From positions 1-64,000 of the forward strand of contig NZ_CANMZV010000026.1 of assembly GCF_947502415.1 (NCBI RefSeq): 64,000 nucleotides of DNA. Direction: 5' to 3'. The stretch comes from an uncultured Photobacterium sp. (lineage in GTDB: Bacteria; Pseudomonadota; Gammaproteobacteria; Enterobacterales; Vibrionaceae). Below, piece by piece: positions 1 through 9,596 of this stretch (the stretch's first letter is position 1; each line of letters begins with the position of its first letter). The position numbers and the translations under genes were made by a program. The notes below the pieces were generated by a model. That model made no database searches, was not told the origin of the DNA, and saw nothing but the letters and a program-made list of their open reading frames with translations.

Positions 1-76
<76 letters not shown>

Positions 77-83
77 TCATTCA

Positions 84-113
84 AGCCAGTTGCGAAAGCA
101 GCTGGCTTTTTCT
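84..113 (+). terminator. Rho-independent terminator of the tRNA transcript
   Basis: A ten-base stem (84-93 with 98-107, one G-U pair) is closed by a GAAA tetraloop and followed by a T-rich tract. It lies eight bases after the tRNA CCA end. Confidence 0.85.
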
Positions 114-266
114 TTATCTCTTCTTTCTGCTATTCCCCTCTCCTTCGCAAAAAAGACAGACCATTCAACAAAATTAAAACCTGTCTTTAAAATGAGATTT
201 CGCATTCAAGTAAAAGAAACTACAATAAAACCAGATGCATATCATGTATAAATACAAGGATGTCGA

Positions 267-1991
267 ATGCCCCCTTCTGCCAATACCCATCAGGCTCAGA
301 CTGAGATTAATTTCAGTAAACTAAAACTACTGATTGTTGATGACCAGCGAAGTGCCGCCTTAATGCTTTATAGCATGATGCAAAAACTTGGAATGAAAAA
401 TATCGACACCACACTAAGTTATCAGGATGCCATTGAGCGCTGTAAAATTAAGCACTACGATTTCTTGTTAGTTGATTATCACCTGGACAATACACTCAAC
501 GGCTTTGAACTTCTTTGCCTTTTGCGCCGTCGAAAATATGTTTCCGCAAGCTGTGGAGTTATTATGATTTCCGGAGATTCGTCAACGGAAGTGATCCTGA
601 CTTCAATGGCCGTAGAACCCGATAGTTTCATAACCAAACCCGTCACCTTATCGGTTCTAGAAAAAAAGTTTACCGATGCTCGAATCGCCAGCCAACAACG
701 CAAACCCATCTACGACACACTCAACATTCACGGAATCCAACCCGCCATAGACCTGTGCAAACAAAAACTAAGGCAACAGGGGCATAACCACCGGATAGAA
801 GAGCTACTACTGGATTTGCTCATAGAAAAAGGGGAATGGGAACAAGCCGAACGATTCACCAACATCTTAATAAAGGAAAATCCAACTCACAAAGTCAGCC
901 TTATTAAGGCAAGAATCGCTCACCACAAAGGCAAGCACGCCGAAGCTATTGCGATGCTTCAACAACTCATTCAACACTCTCCGCTCAATATTGATGCTTA
1001 CGACTACTTATCCAACTTTCTGGAAGAAAAAAAACAATATCATGAAGCCCTAGTAACAGCTGAAACAGCTTTACAATTTACCCCCAGCATCAGCCATCGA
1101 GCCTTGAAAGTCGCACAACTTGCAGCCAATCTCGACAAAAGTGATAACGTCATTGCCGCAGGCAAAACCCTTGCGGCAAGGCTGCCTATCATCGATATTA
1201 GCTGGCTGATCCGGTTTGCTGAATTTACCGCTATCTTTGAACAGGTATATTTCCTTCAATCGTATTCAAGTCGCCGCAAGCGGCTAAGACAAGAGCTGAA
1301 AGCCATTCACCAGCGAGCATTTTCCAGACTGTTACCCCACCAGCAGCCATTCCTTGACTGCTTTGGGCACATAACTATGGCACGCCTCTCTCTTGCCGAA
1401 GAGCAACCGCTCAAAGCCAAACGCCGACTGATGTTAGGATTATCACCCTACTTCGACATCATTAATAAATTACCTTCGGTTATCCTGGCTGATGTCCTTC
1501 CCACCTTAATTAACCTTGGTGAAACCAAAATCATCGGGGAGATTAACCGTGCCCTAAAGCTAAGAGACAGCTTCGACGACCACAGCCAAAACCGCCTGGA
1601 TGCACTGAAGCAAAATGAGGCTCTCATTCAATCAGTCAAAAACCTTGAAACAGTATTGGCCCATTGCTATCCATTATTAGCCAATCGCCCAGAGGAAGCA
1701 CTGGCTCTCTATGAGCAAATACTGATTGATTACCCATACTGTACGGAAGCGCACTTGGGCCGGCTTCAATGCCTCAACCAATTACATGTTTTTGAGCCAA
1801 GCCAAACCCGCCTGAGCCTACAGGCAATCTCTTCCATGCCGCTACCGGAAGATCTCGCCCTTTGGCGAGACCAATTGCTGTCAACGATGGCAACAGCAAA
1901 CACTTCTTCACCACAGCAAGTACAGATGGCTGTGACTTACCAGCGAAAAACAACCCGCTACCTGCAGATCGGTAATAACCGGGCTGCCTAG
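267..1991 (+). CDS. Response regulator with C-terminal tetratricopeptide repeats
   Basis: This 574-residue cytoplasmic protein has an N-terminal receiver domain at about residues 18-135. The acidic pair is D25-D26, the likely phospho-acceptor is D70 in VDYHL, and the conserved lysine is K124 in TKP. The remaining ~430 residues are helical with TPR-like repeats (around 175-290 and 455-520) and no DNA-binding domain. Receiver-TPR proteins are common in Vibrionaceae and probably act through protein contacts; the partner is unknown. No kinase gene is adjacent. Its stop overlaps the convergent hydroquinone reductase gene by four bases, with no terminator between them. I am confident of the domains, not the pathway. 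Confidence 0.85.
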   Translation: MPPSANTHQAQTEINFSKLKLLIVDDQRSAALMLYSMMQKLGMKNIDTTLSYQDAIERCKIKHYDFLLVDYHLDNTLNGFELLCLLRRRKYVSASCGVIMISGDSSTEVILTSMAVEPDSFITKPVTLSVLEKKFTDARIASQQRKPIYDTLNIHGIQPAIDLCKQKLRQQGHNHRIEELLLDLLIEKGEWEQAERFTNILIKENPTHKVSLIKARIAHHKGKHAEAIAMLQQLIQHSPLNIDAYDYLSNFLEEKKQYHEALVTAETALQFTPSISHRALKVAQLAANLDKSDNVIAAGKTLAARLPIIDISWLIRFAEFTAIFEQVYFLQSYSSRRKRLRQELKAIHQRAFSRLLPHQQPFLDCFGHITMARLSLAEEQPLKAKRRLMLGLSPYFDIINKLPSVILADVLPTLINLGETKIIGEINRALKLRDSFDDHSQNRLDALKQNEALIQSVKNLETVLAHCYPLLANRPEEALALYEQILIDYPYCTEAHLGRLQCLNQLHVFEPSQTRLSLQAISSMPLPEDLALWRDQLLSTMATANTSSPQQVQMAVTYQRKTTRYLQIGNNRAA

Positions 1992-2941
1992 CGACCGTGT
2001 GGTGATGTCAGATCCAGCATCGGTCCGACAGGTACGATACCAGTAGGATTAATCATAGTGTGACTGAAATAGTAATGACGCTTGATATGATCAAAATCGA
2101 CAGTTTCCGCAATTCCCGGATATTGATATAGCTCTTTGAGGTACCCCTGGATATTAGGGTAATCGGCGATCCGTTTCAGGTTACATTTGAAGTGACCGAC
2201 ATAGACAGCATCAAAACGAACCAGAGTGGTAAATAATCGCCAATCAGCTTCTGTCAGGGTATTTCCAACCAAATAACGGCTATCTTCTAGGTGGGATTCA
2301 AGTTTATCCAGCGCGGCAAACAGTTGATAGAAAGCTACTTCATAAGCTTGCTGAGTAGTTGCAAAACCGCAGCGATAAACTCCATTATTAATACTCGGGT
2401 AAATAAAATCATTCCAAGTATCAATTGAACGTCGCAATGACTCGGGGTAATAATCATCCTCATTCCCTGTCAGATCATTAAAAGCAGCATTAAGCATGCG
2501 AATAATTTCAGATGATTCATTGCTGACAATCGTATGGGTCAGGGTGTCCCACAGAACGGGAACGGTCACTCGCCCGGTATAATCGGGCTTAGCCTTAGTA
2601 TATAGCTGATGCATAAAACGAAAGCCATAATTAGGTTCCGGCTCACTGAATACCCAGCCCTTTTCCCCCATCTCCGCACTGACAATGCTAACACCAATAT
2701 GAGATGCTAAGCCCTTCAGCTGACGGAATATCATGGTCCGATGCGCCCATGGGCACGCCAGTGAAACATAAAGATGGTATCGGCCTGATTCGGCCTTAAA
2801 GCCTGGCTGTCCTTGTGGACCGGCACTGCCATCAGCCGTCAGCCAATGACGAAATCCCGCATCTTCCCGTACAAACTCTCCGCCTTTTGAATGGGTTTCA
2901 TACCAGACATCATGCCACACACCATTAACTAACTTACCCAT
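1988..2941 (-). CDS. yqjG: Glutathionyl-hydroquinone reductase (Xi-class GST)
   Basis: The 317-residue protein matches E. coli YqjG along its length. It starts MGKLVNGVWHDVWYE, has the redox motif CPWAH with the catalytic cysteine at C63 (the E. coli position), and has the family segments GRVTVPVLWD and NPTGIVPVGP. Enzymes of this family reduce glutathionyl-hydroquinones to hydroquinones in the cytoplasm, releasing glutathione disulfide. The N-terminal thioredoxin-like fold is followed by an all-helical GST domain from about residue 165. It is a single gene, convergent with the receiver-TPR gene. Confidence 0.93.
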   Translation of the reverse strand: MGKLVNGVWHDVWYETHSKGGEFVREDAGFRHWLTADGSAGPQGQPGFKAESGRYHLYVSLACPWAHRTMIFRQLKGLASHIGVSIVSAEMGEKGWVFSEPEPNYGFRFMHQLYTKAKPDYTGRVTVPVLWDTLTHTIVSNESSEIIRMLNAAFNDLTGNEDDYYPESLRRSIDTWNDFIYPSINNGVYRCGFATTQQAYEVAFYQLFAALDKLESHLEDSRYLVGNTLTEADWRLFTTLVRFDAVYVGHFKCNLKRIADYPNIQGYLKELYQYPGIAETVDFDHIKRHYYFSHTMINPTGIVPVGPMLDLTSPHGR

Positions 2942-3069
2942 CGCCGCCTCTCTGTTACTCAGTAATTTGACTTGAGTATACGAGAGGCAACAATAGAGGT
3001 CGGCACGATAGGATTGATGATGTTATTCGAAGTTTCTGAATAAACCGGCCACACTAGCGACCACCACAC

Positions 3070-4131
3070 TCATGAAGAAAAATAATACTGCTTGGACACA
3101 GATTCATTAGCCATGCACTGCAGCACACCATTATAAGACAAGTAGAAACTAAGTGTATCACCAACCTGATAACAGGAATTTGCGTCAGTGATATCAAGGA
3201 TCAAGGCATTTTGCGTGGCACCAATGATCATCACACCATCATCAGCCGGGGTTAGCTGGCTAACATCAACATGTTGCTTGCCAATCGCGCAAAGCGCCCT
3301 TAACCGGACTCCGCGGTCATTAAACTGGAGGTCGTCATTACACGAATCGGCATTGACTGAATAAACAAAAATAGAAGATTTTTCTTTTACCTCAACGAGT
3401 CCAGCTTTCAACTTCATTGCCGATTGCGGCATTCCCGGTATCGAAGTATCACTTAAGCCAATCCCCATGATTAACGAACGCCCCAAACGAAGCTGATTCA
3501 GGCGAGGCTCATCTTTTCTGGGCATCATCAATACAATCCCGGCAATACCTGTTCCAGAAATTGCCTCAAGCTTGTGATAGCTCGCCGATTCATCGTGTAC
3601 TTCTTCATCAACAGATAATTCTGTCGACGACTCAATCTCACCATAACATGCCAAATGGCTACCAATACCGACAAACGTCAGGCCAGGCAATACCAGTACC
3701 AATTCAGCCAAACTTTCGGTGTGAGAACTATCAACCCCTTCATCAGACGGCTCATCCAAGTCATGCATAATGATAACTTCATGGCGTTTATTGGCCTTTA
3801 CAGCAGCCTGTGACAGCGCCTCAAGTACCTTTCGATCAGAATGCAGCGAGATATCTGCATGATGAACAACATCATCAACTTCAGTAATCAAAGGACGTCT
3901 TAACAACATTTTTCTGATTGGCAGAGCTTTCAGCTTCATCAGGTTTTTTACCTGTGTATCACCAATGGTGGTAATACCGCCAATCATCATTGCCCGAGCA
4001 ATCGGCTCGGAACCTTCCACCAGTCTGGAAATCCCGACCGGAATAACCCCTTTATGATTACAAAGACGAACGAGTTTACGAGTATTCTCTTCGATTATGC
4101 CAAGGTTAATTGTTAAGGAAGGGTGTTGCAT
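3070..4131 (-). CDS. Ornithine-racemase-like PLP-fold protein lacking the catalytic lysine
   Basis: The 353-residue protein resembles the alanine racemase N-terminal-domain family of ornithine racemase (Orr) and YhfX. It has a TIM-barrel start (SLTINLGIIEENTRKLV), a KMLLRRPLITEVDDVV segment, GIGSHLACYG, and LRLGRSLIMGIGL. In Orr-type enzymes the strand after the first helix carries a V-T-K motif whose lysine binds PLP. Here it reads VGISRLVEG, with an AGA arginine codon at that position. The protein may be non-catalytic or do different chemistry. A LysR regulator lies 205 bases upstream on the same strand. Family assignment is fairly firm; activity is doubtful. Confidence 0.7.
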   Translation of the reverse strand: MQHPSLTINLGIIEENTRKLVRLCNHKGVIPVGISRLVEGSEPIARAMMIGGITTIGDTQVKNLMKLKALPIRKMLLRRPLITEVDDVVHHADISLHSDRKVLEALSQAAVKANKRHEVIIMHDLDEPSDEGVDSSHTESLAELVLVLPGLTFVGIGSHLACYGEIESSTELSVDEEVHDESASYHKLEAISGTGIAGIVLMMPRKDEPRLNQLRLGRSLIMGIGLSDTSIPGMPQSAMKLKAGLVEVKEKSSIFVYSVNADSCNDDLQFNDRGVRLRALCAIGKQHVDVSQLTPADDGVMIIGATQNALILDITDANSCYQVGDTLSFYLSYNGVLQCMANESVSKQYYFSS

Positions 4132-4336
4132 ATAAAAAAACCACTAAAGTACTACAAGAAAGAGCGCGTATTTATATAGGATTAGTCTCATATTTAAATA
4201 GCTATTTTATGATATCTACTTGACCATTTAATTAAGTAACACATAACAACAAAGCGAACCCCGGCCTGAATCGTTCATTTTTCCACCAACGAATGCAGTT
4301 TGCTTAATCTTTCTTTATTCCAAACAGGAAAACCAA

Positions 4337-5284
4337 TCATTCACTAACTTTGTTTAATAAATATTCCAAATCGGTATTTTCGTTAATATCATGGGCATTA
4401 GTGATAGCCGCCACCAATGCTTTAGCGGCACAAGATAGGTCATTCTGATCATTCATGGTCAGATAAAAATTAGGGTTATACTCCAAACCATCTACCGTCG
4501 ATATTTTCACCATCTCTCCACGATCGACCCAAATCCGAGCATAGTGTTCAGGCAAATAACCAATGAAATATCCGGACAGGATCATATGTGCCGTTGCCTC
4601 CATGCTTGTGGTTTTCGACTTATATAAGTCATCATTTGCATAGCTCAATGGCGTAACGTTATGCGCCAGCCCACGATCCACTACAGGATGGTTCAAAATA
4701 TCATCAATAGTAGCTGTGCGTTTTATTGCTAGTATTGGATGCGAAGGCGAACAATATAAAAACTGTTGCTCATTAAACAGATAGATATATTGCAGGCCAT
4801 TTTTAAAGACTTCCGGAGAAGTCACACCAATATCCAAATTGTTCTCTAGTAAATTCTTTTCTATTAAAGAAGTGTCATATATTTTGGTATTGATGTTGAC
4901 TTTCGAATATGTCCGACAAAAAGTACTAATTGCACTTTGAATATGACAATCTCTATTGGTCGCTAAATTATCTGTTAAGCCAAGATTAATGCTTCCGCTT
5001 GAAACTGTACGAATATCATTAATCTTTTCCTGAAAATCGTTAATATGCAGGAATAGCTCTTTACTTATCTCATAAACTTTCAGACCATCATTAGTTAAAT
5101 GAAACCCTCCTCTTCCGCGTTGGCATAATGTCATACCAAGACGGGTTTCCAAGTCACTCATTTTTTTACTAATACTGGATTGATGCATATTTAATTGGTA
5201 TTGCGCAGCAGAAAAACCGCCGCTATCTGCAATCACCAAAAAAAGCTTCAGCAGACGGATATCAATATCATCTATTGGCTTCAT
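4337..5284 (-). CDS. LysR-family transcriptional regulator
   Basis: The 315-residue protein has an N-terminal winged helix-turn-helix (about residues 5-64: LLKLFLVIADSGGFSAAQ, then SSISKKMSDLE) and a C-terminal effector-binding domain from about residue 90. I take the ATG at 5284 as the start because the longer frame begins with a TTG and adds 26 residues unlike the family. It lies upstream of, and in line with, the racemase-like gene, which is a plausible target, and diverges from xthA. The effector is unknown. No strong ribosome site precedes the ATG. Confidence 0.85.
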   Translation of the reverse strand: MKPIDDIDIRLLKLFLVIADSGGFSAAQYQLNMHQSSISKKMSDLETRLGMTLCQRGRGGFHLTNDGLKVYEISKELFLHINDFQEKINDIRTVSSGSINLGLTDNLATNRDCHIQSAISTFCRTYSKVNINTKIYDTSLIEKNLLENNLDIGVTSPEVFKNGLQYIYLFNEQQFLYCSPSHPILAIKRTATIDDILNHPVVDRGLAHNVTPLSYANDDLYKSKTTSMEATAHMILSGYFIGYLPEHYARIWVDRGEMVKISTVDGLEYNPNFYLTMNDQNDLSCAAKALVAAITNAHDINENTDLEYLLNKVSE

Positions 5285-5488
5285 TGTTATTAATTTTTTT
5301 GGATGAGAATCGGACAAATTATCACATATAGGAATACCATAAAAGCGTGATCTTGTTCTCAAAATACAAGTGAAAAAATGTAATCACTTTTAAATTAAAA
5401 TCGACAGTTCCCCTGCTTCAGCAACCCATTTAATATGCTAAAATCAGCAGCTGCACGTTGACAGCCTGATAATCATGGAATAAACATA

Positions 5489-6295
5489 ATGAAAGTCATC
5501 TCGTTCAACATTAACGGCCTTCGTGCCCGCCTCCACCAGCTTCAAGCTCTTATCGATAAGCATCAACCAGATGTGATCGGCCTACAGGAAATTAAGGTAC
5601 ATGACGAAGCCTTTCCTCTGGAAGATATTGAAGCCATGGGGTACAAGGTTTACCACCATGGACAAAAAGCGCACTACGGCGTAGCCATGCTTTGTAAGCA
5701 TGAACCAGTCGAAATTCGTAAAGGGTTTCCAACCGACGATGAAGATGCCCAGCGCCGCATGATCATGGCAACGTTCGAGTCAGAAAATGGCAAGAAAACC
5801 ACCATTCTCAATGGCTATTTCCCGCAGGGTGACAACATCAGCCATGAAACCAAATTCCCGGCTAAAGAAAAGTTCTATGCCGATTTGATGGCTTACCTGG
5901 ATACCCACCACAATAATGAAGAAGAAGTCATTATTATGGGCGATATCAACATCAGCCCGATTGATCTAGATATCGGTATCGGCCCGGCGAATGCCAAACG
6001 CTGGCTGAAAACAGGAAAATGTTCTTTCCAGCCAATTGAACGCGAATGGTTGAAAAACCTGCTTGATTGGGGGTTTGTTGATACCTTCCGCCAATTGCAT
6101 CCTGACGCGGATGACCAGTTCTCTTGGTTTGACTATCGCTCAAAAGGCTTTGTTGACAACCGCGGCCTTCGCATTGACGTTGTACTGGCAACGCCATCAC
6201 TGGCTGAACGTTGCATTGAAGCGGGCATTGACTACGAGCTACGCGGAATTGAAAAACCATCGGATCACGCGCCGATCTGGTCGACATTCAAATAA
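5489..6295 (+). CDS. xthA: Exodeoxyribonuclease III
   Basis: The 268-residue protein is the major AP endonuclease and 3'-5' exonuclease of base excision repair. It has the expected metal and catalytic residues: N7 in SFNINGLR, E34 in GLQEIK, D151/N153 in GDINISP, and the C-terminal SDHAP histidine. It is the same length as E. coli ExoIII and closely similar throughout. It is monocistronic and ends at a strong bidirectional terminator. Confidence 0.97.
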   Translation: MKVISFNINGLRARLHQLQALIDKHQPDVIGLQEIKVHDEAFPLEDIEAMGYKVYHHGQKAHYGVAMLCKHEPVEIRKGFPTDDEDAQRRMIMATFESENGKKTTILNGYFPQGDNISHETKFPAKEKFYADLMAYLDTHHNNEEEVIIMGDINISPIDLDIGIGPANAKRWLKTGKCSFQPIEREWLKNLLDWGFVDTFRQLHPDADDQFSWFDYRSKGFVDNRGLRIDVVLATPSLAERCIEAGIDYELRGIEKPSDHAPIWSTFK

Positions 6296-6307
6296 ACGGC
6301 TCCAATA

Positions 6308-6343
6308 AAAAACGCCGGCGTTGCAACCAATGCCGGCGTTTTT
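6308..6343. terminator. Bidirectional terminator between xthA and the amino acid ABC operon
   Basis: A GC-rich stem (AACGCCGGC pairing with GCCGGCGTT) is flanked by A-tracts on the left and T-tracts on the right, so it can end transcription from both sides. Confidence 0.9.
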
Positions 6344-6385
6344 ATATCTAATCACTTTATTTCCAAACTATTTATATAGCCCTTA

Positions 6386-7063
6386 TCAACTCAATGGCCT
6401 TAGGTGCCTCATCCAACGGCTTTCCAGTTTGCGAAAGCACCAAATAATGACAAATGTCAGGGCCATATAACATAAACCGGCAAACAAGAACGATTCGAAC
6501 GGCGCGTAATAACGTGAGTTGACGATTCGGGCAGCTCCCGTCAAATCAACGATGGTAACAATCCCGGCAACAGCCGAACCATGCAACATGAAAATAACTT
6601 CATTACTGTATGCCGGCAGTGCTCGGCGCAGTGAGCTTGGCAATATCACCCGGCGAAATGCCTGAGCGGAACTCATACCATAAGCCGTGGCAGCTTCAAT
6701 TTCACCTTTCGGCATACTGTTAATTGCACCACGAATAATTTCAGCAGTATACGCCGCCGTATTCAGGACAAAAGCCACCAGGGCACAGAACCAGGCCTCC
6801 TGCCATAGCGTTCCCTGAACCGAAATCATCTGACTAAGCCCGTAATAAATCAAATACAGTTGGATCAGCAGTGGTGTACCGCGGAAAAAGTAAATAAACG
6901 CCCACGCAGGCCCGAAAAAAAGCGGAAACTGGCTATTTCTGGCAATGCCAATCGGTATCGCAATCACTAGGCCGATAATCAGAGCAACAAATACCATCCA
7001 TACTGTGGTATAAAAACCTTCCAGATAAAGCGGCCAGCTTTCACCAAGAATACTAAAGTCCAT
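6386..7063 (-). CDS. Basic amino acid ABC transporter permease (HisM/ArtM type)
   Basis: The 225-residue inner-membrane protein has about five transmembrane helices and the binding-protein-dependent permease signature EAATAYGMSSAQAFRRVILP, which contacts the ATPase. RGTPLLIQLYLIYYG is typical of polar amino acid permeases. It is the last gene of a four-gene operon, three bases after the sister permease. By analogy with HisQM/ArtQM the two form a heterodimeric channel for arginine, ornithine, lysine or histidine. Sequence alone does not fix the substrate. Confidence 0.88.
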   Translation of the reverse strand: MDFSILGESWPLYLEGFYTTVWMVFVALIIGLVIAIPIGIARNSQFPLFFGPAWAFIYFFRGTPLLIQLYLIYYGLSQMISVQGTLWQEAWFCALVAFVLNTAAYTAEIIRGAINSMPKGEIEAATAYGMSSAQAFRRVILPSSLRRALPAYSNEVIFMLHGSAVAGIVTIVDLTGAARIVNSRYYAPFESFLFAGLCYMALTFVIIWCFRKLESRWMRHLRPLS

Positions 7064-7066
7064 TAT

Positions 7067-7807
7067 CTACCTCGTATGAATACTGAATTTACGCTCTACC
7101 CATTTCAATGCGGATGTTGAAAGTGATGTAAATAACAGGAATATGACAGCCACCGTCATATAAAACGTAAATGGCATCTGCGTGGTACCAGCCGCCAGCG
7201 CGCCCTTACGTACCATATCATCTAAGCCAATAATCGAAACCAAAGCCGTCGTTTTAAGCAGTACCAGCCAGTTGTTACCGAAACCAGGCAGGGCATGGCG
7301 GATCATCTGTGGCAACAGAATACGGCGAAAAGAAAGAAAGCTGCTCATACCGTAAGCCTTGCCGGCCTCCAGCTCACCTTTATCAACCGCCAGGATCGCC
7401 CCGCGAAACGTTTCCGCCATATAAGCACCAAAAATAAACCCAATCGTTAAAATACCGGCGATGAACGGACTTATTTCGATATAGTCCGGCAGATAAGCAA
7501 TCCATTCATGGTTAGGATCAGAAGATAAGAAATACTCGTTAAGCCATTCATTAATCCGGTAAAGGCTGTCATTAAGCAGCATCTGCCCACCGAAAAAAAT
7601 CAGCATCATCAATACCAGATCAGGAATGCCACGGATCACTGTGGTATAGAGAGTGGCAATAGCCCTGGCCCAGCGATAGGGAGATAACTTTGCCAGCGCT
7701 CCCAACATCCCCAGGATCATAGCCAGCACCAGTGATAGCAAAGCAACCTGAAGGGTCACCCATGCTCCTTCAGCCAGCGACCACTCATATCCTTTTAAAT
7801 CAATCAA
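7067..7807 (-). CDS. Basic amino acid ABC transporter permease (HisQ/ArtQ type)
   Basis: The 246-residue permease partners the downstream one. It resembles HisQ (IRGIPDLVLMMLIFFGGQ, then FIFGAYMAETFRGAILAV) and has the EAA loop ELEAGKAYGMSSFLSFRRI. It carries a ~20-residue insertion (about residues 88-108) in the extracytoplasmic loop compared with enteric HisQ. The gene follows the binding-protein gene after 147 bases holding a hairpin that may lower permease expression relative to the binding protein. Confidence 0.88.
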   Translation of the reverse strand: MIDLKGYEWSLAEGAWVTLQVALLSLVLAMILGMLGALAKLSPYRWARAIATLYTTVIRGIPDLVLMMLIFFGGQMLLNDSLYRINEWLNEYFLSSDPNHEWIAYLPDYIEISPFIAGILTIGFIFGAYMAETFRGAILAVDKGELEAGKAYGMSSFLSFRRILLPQMIRHALPGFGNNWLVLLKTTALVSIIGLDDMVRKGALAAGTTQMPFTFYMTVAVIFLLFTSLSTSALKWVERKFSIHTR

Positions 7808-7913
7808 GGGAATACTCCGTCAAATTACAAAGGTAAGAGCGAATCCCGGGGCAAAAGCATGCAAAGCCTTTATTTATTGCCTTCAAATATCTACAGGTCC
7901 GCCCTCTTAGCCA

Positions 7914-7935
7914 GGGGCCTGCTAAATTAGGCCCC
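7914..7935 (-). other. Intercistronic hairpin between binding-protein and permease genes
   Basis: A perfect seven-base GC stem (GGGGCCT with AGGCCCC) has an eight-base loop and no following T-tract in the transcribed direction. It sits just after the binding-protein stop. In the enteric his transport operon, structures at the equivalent place help keep the binding protein in excess; a similar role here is inference. Confidence 0.55.
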
Positions 7936-7954
7936 AGCTCTTCGAGGAAGGGAA

Positions 7955-8731
7955 TTACTCACCATAAACATCATAAGCAAAGTATCGGGCTGCAATTTCC
8001 TGATAGATCCCTTTCTCACGCAGTGACTTGATTGCCGCATCAAGCTTCTTAGTCAGATCTTTATCCTGCTTGCGAACGGCAATGCCGAAACCGTCCCCGA
8101 ACCATTGAGGGTCTGTCAGTGACGGGCCGATAAACTCATAGCCATCTCCACCTTTCTTGTTCAGCAAGCCTTCCTCAAGTGCCGAGGCATCGCCCAAAAT
8201 AGTAACAATTCGCCCGGCTTTGAGATCCAGGTAGGCATCATCAAAAGAACCATAACGAACAATAGATACCGAATCACCGTAGTTATCTGTCAGATATTTA
8301 TCGTGGGTTGTTGCACGCTGAACACCCACTTTTACCCCTTTCAGGCCAGCTTTAGTGAACTCAAGCTGAGTCCCCTTCTTGGCAACAAACTTATTTGGGA
8401 TCAGGGCATATTTGCCCGTAAAGTCGATTTTCTTTTTTCGTTCATCGGTAATCGACATGGCAGCGATAATGGCATCATACTTACGCGCCAGTAGTGAAGG
8501 GATAATACCGTCCCAGTCCTGAGCGACAATCTTGCATTTAACCTGTAACTCTTTACATAGGGCATTTGCCATATCGACATCAAACCCCTTCAGCTCACCA
8601 CTTGGCTCTGTCCAGCTAAATGGAGGATAAGCACCTTCAATACCAAAACGTACAACTTTCCATTCTTTGGCCTGTACCGATGTTGCAGCCAAAGTTGAAA
8701 CTACAGCCGCAGCAAAAATCCATTTTTTCAT
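7955..8731 (-). CDS. Periplasmic basic amino acid-binding protein (HisJ/ArgT/ArtJ family)
   Basis: The 258-residue protein begins with a Sec signal peptide (MKKWIFAAAVVSTLAATSVQA, one cleavage site after about residue 21). The mature part is a family 3 solute-binding protein: YPPFSWTEPSGELKGFDVDMANAL, then DWDGIIPSLLARKYDAIIAAMSIT and FTGKY. The C-terminus (ARYFAYDVYGE) matches that of HisJ and LAO-binding proteins. It captures the substrate for the two permeases downstream, with the ATPase encoded upstream. Confidence 0.9.
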   Translation of the reverse strand: MKKWIFAAAVVSTLAATSVQAKEWKVVRFGIEGAYPPFSWTEPSGELKGFDVDMANALCKELQVKCKIVAQDWDGIIPSLLARKYDAIIAAMSITDERKKKIDFTGKYALIPNKFVAKKGTQLEFTKAGLKGVKVGVQRATTHDKYLTDNYGDSVSIVRYGSFDDAYLDLKAGRIVTILGDASALEEGLLNKKGGDGYEFIGPSLTDPQWFGDGFGIAVRKQDKDLTKKLDAAIKSLREKGIYQEIAARYFAYDVYGE

Positions 8732-8816
8732 TATCTACTCCTGTTGTGTTTGTCTACCGCACCAGCATGTCCCCAAACATTAGCCAGTGCAGTAATTGAA
8801 ATCCTGATCTCTGAGT

Positions 8817-9596
8817 TTAGTAAATCGATGAAATAAACTGCTGCAATCTTTCTGATTCCGGATTAGTGAATAACTTGCTGGGACACCCTTGCTCCTCGAC
8901 CAAACCCTGATGCAAAAACATCACCTGGTTTGACACATCACGGGCGAATGCCATTTCATGGGTCACCACCAGCATCGTTCTTCCTTCCTGAGCCAAATCC
9001 TGCATGACCCCCAGCACTTCACCTACCAATTCCGGATCAAGCGCCGAAGTCGGCTCATCAAACAGCATCACTTCCGGGTCAACCGCCAACGCCCTGGCAA
9101 TCGCAGCCCGCTGTTGCTGACCGCCAGAGAGATGACCAGGATAGTAATTACGACGTTCATACAAGCCGACTTTCTTTAATAATTCCTCGGCTTTCTCGAT
9201 CGCTTCAGCTCGTGGTACGCCCAACACATGAATTGGCGCTTCAATCACATTGCCGAGAACCGTCATATGCGACCAAAGATTAAAACCCTGGAAAACCATT
9301 GCCAGCCGGGATCGAATACGCTGTACCTGCTTTTCGTCCACAGGCAAAAATTCACCCCGGCGATTGGTTTTCATCTTGATCAATTCCCCGTTCACCCAAA
9401 TTTCACCCTGAGTCGGTATTTCCAGCAAATTGATACAACGTAGAAACGTACTCTTTCCTGAACCGGAAGAGCCAATAATCGAAATAACATCACCACGATG
9501 AGCTGTCAGTGAAATTCCCTTAAGGACTTCATTCTGACCAAAAGACTTATGCAGATCCTTTACATCAAGCGCCACTTGTTCTGCCATGCGCGCCAA
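8817..9596 (-). CDS. Basic amino acid ABC transporter ATP-binding protein (HisP/ArtP type)
   Basis: The 259-residue cytoplasmic ATPase has Walker A GSSGSGKST, Q-loop MVFQGFNLWSHMTV, signature LSGGQQQR, Walker B VMLFDEP and the H-loop histidine in VTHEMAFA. The longer spacer between Walker A and Q-loop, and FNLWSHMTVL, are closer to HisP than to ArtP. It is the first gene of the operon, and a candidate ArgR box lies about 200 bases upstream. The start could be at residue 1 or at the second methionine (residue 4). Confidence 0.92.
   Translation of the reverse strand: MARMAEQVALDVKDLHKSFGQNEVLKGISLTAHRGDVISIIGSSGSGKSTFLRCINLLEIPTQGEIWVNGELIKMKTNRRGEFLPVDEKQVQRIRSRLAMVFQGFNLWSHMTVLGNVIEAPIHVLGVPRAEAIEKAEELLKKVGLYERRNYYPGHLSGGQQQRAAIARALAVDPEVMLFDEPTSALDPELVGEVLGVMQDLAQEGRTMLVVTHEMAFARDVSNQVMFLHQGLVEEQGCPSKLFTNPESERLQQFISSIY

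Noticed and set aside
4337-5362. Long form of the LysR protein from 5362
   Set aside because: It begins with TTG and adds 26 residues before the usual LysR N-terminus; ATG 5284 fits the family.
5952-6308. Overlapping frames within xthA on both strands
   Set aside because: Shadow frames of a well-conserved gene, without ribosome sites or family likeness.
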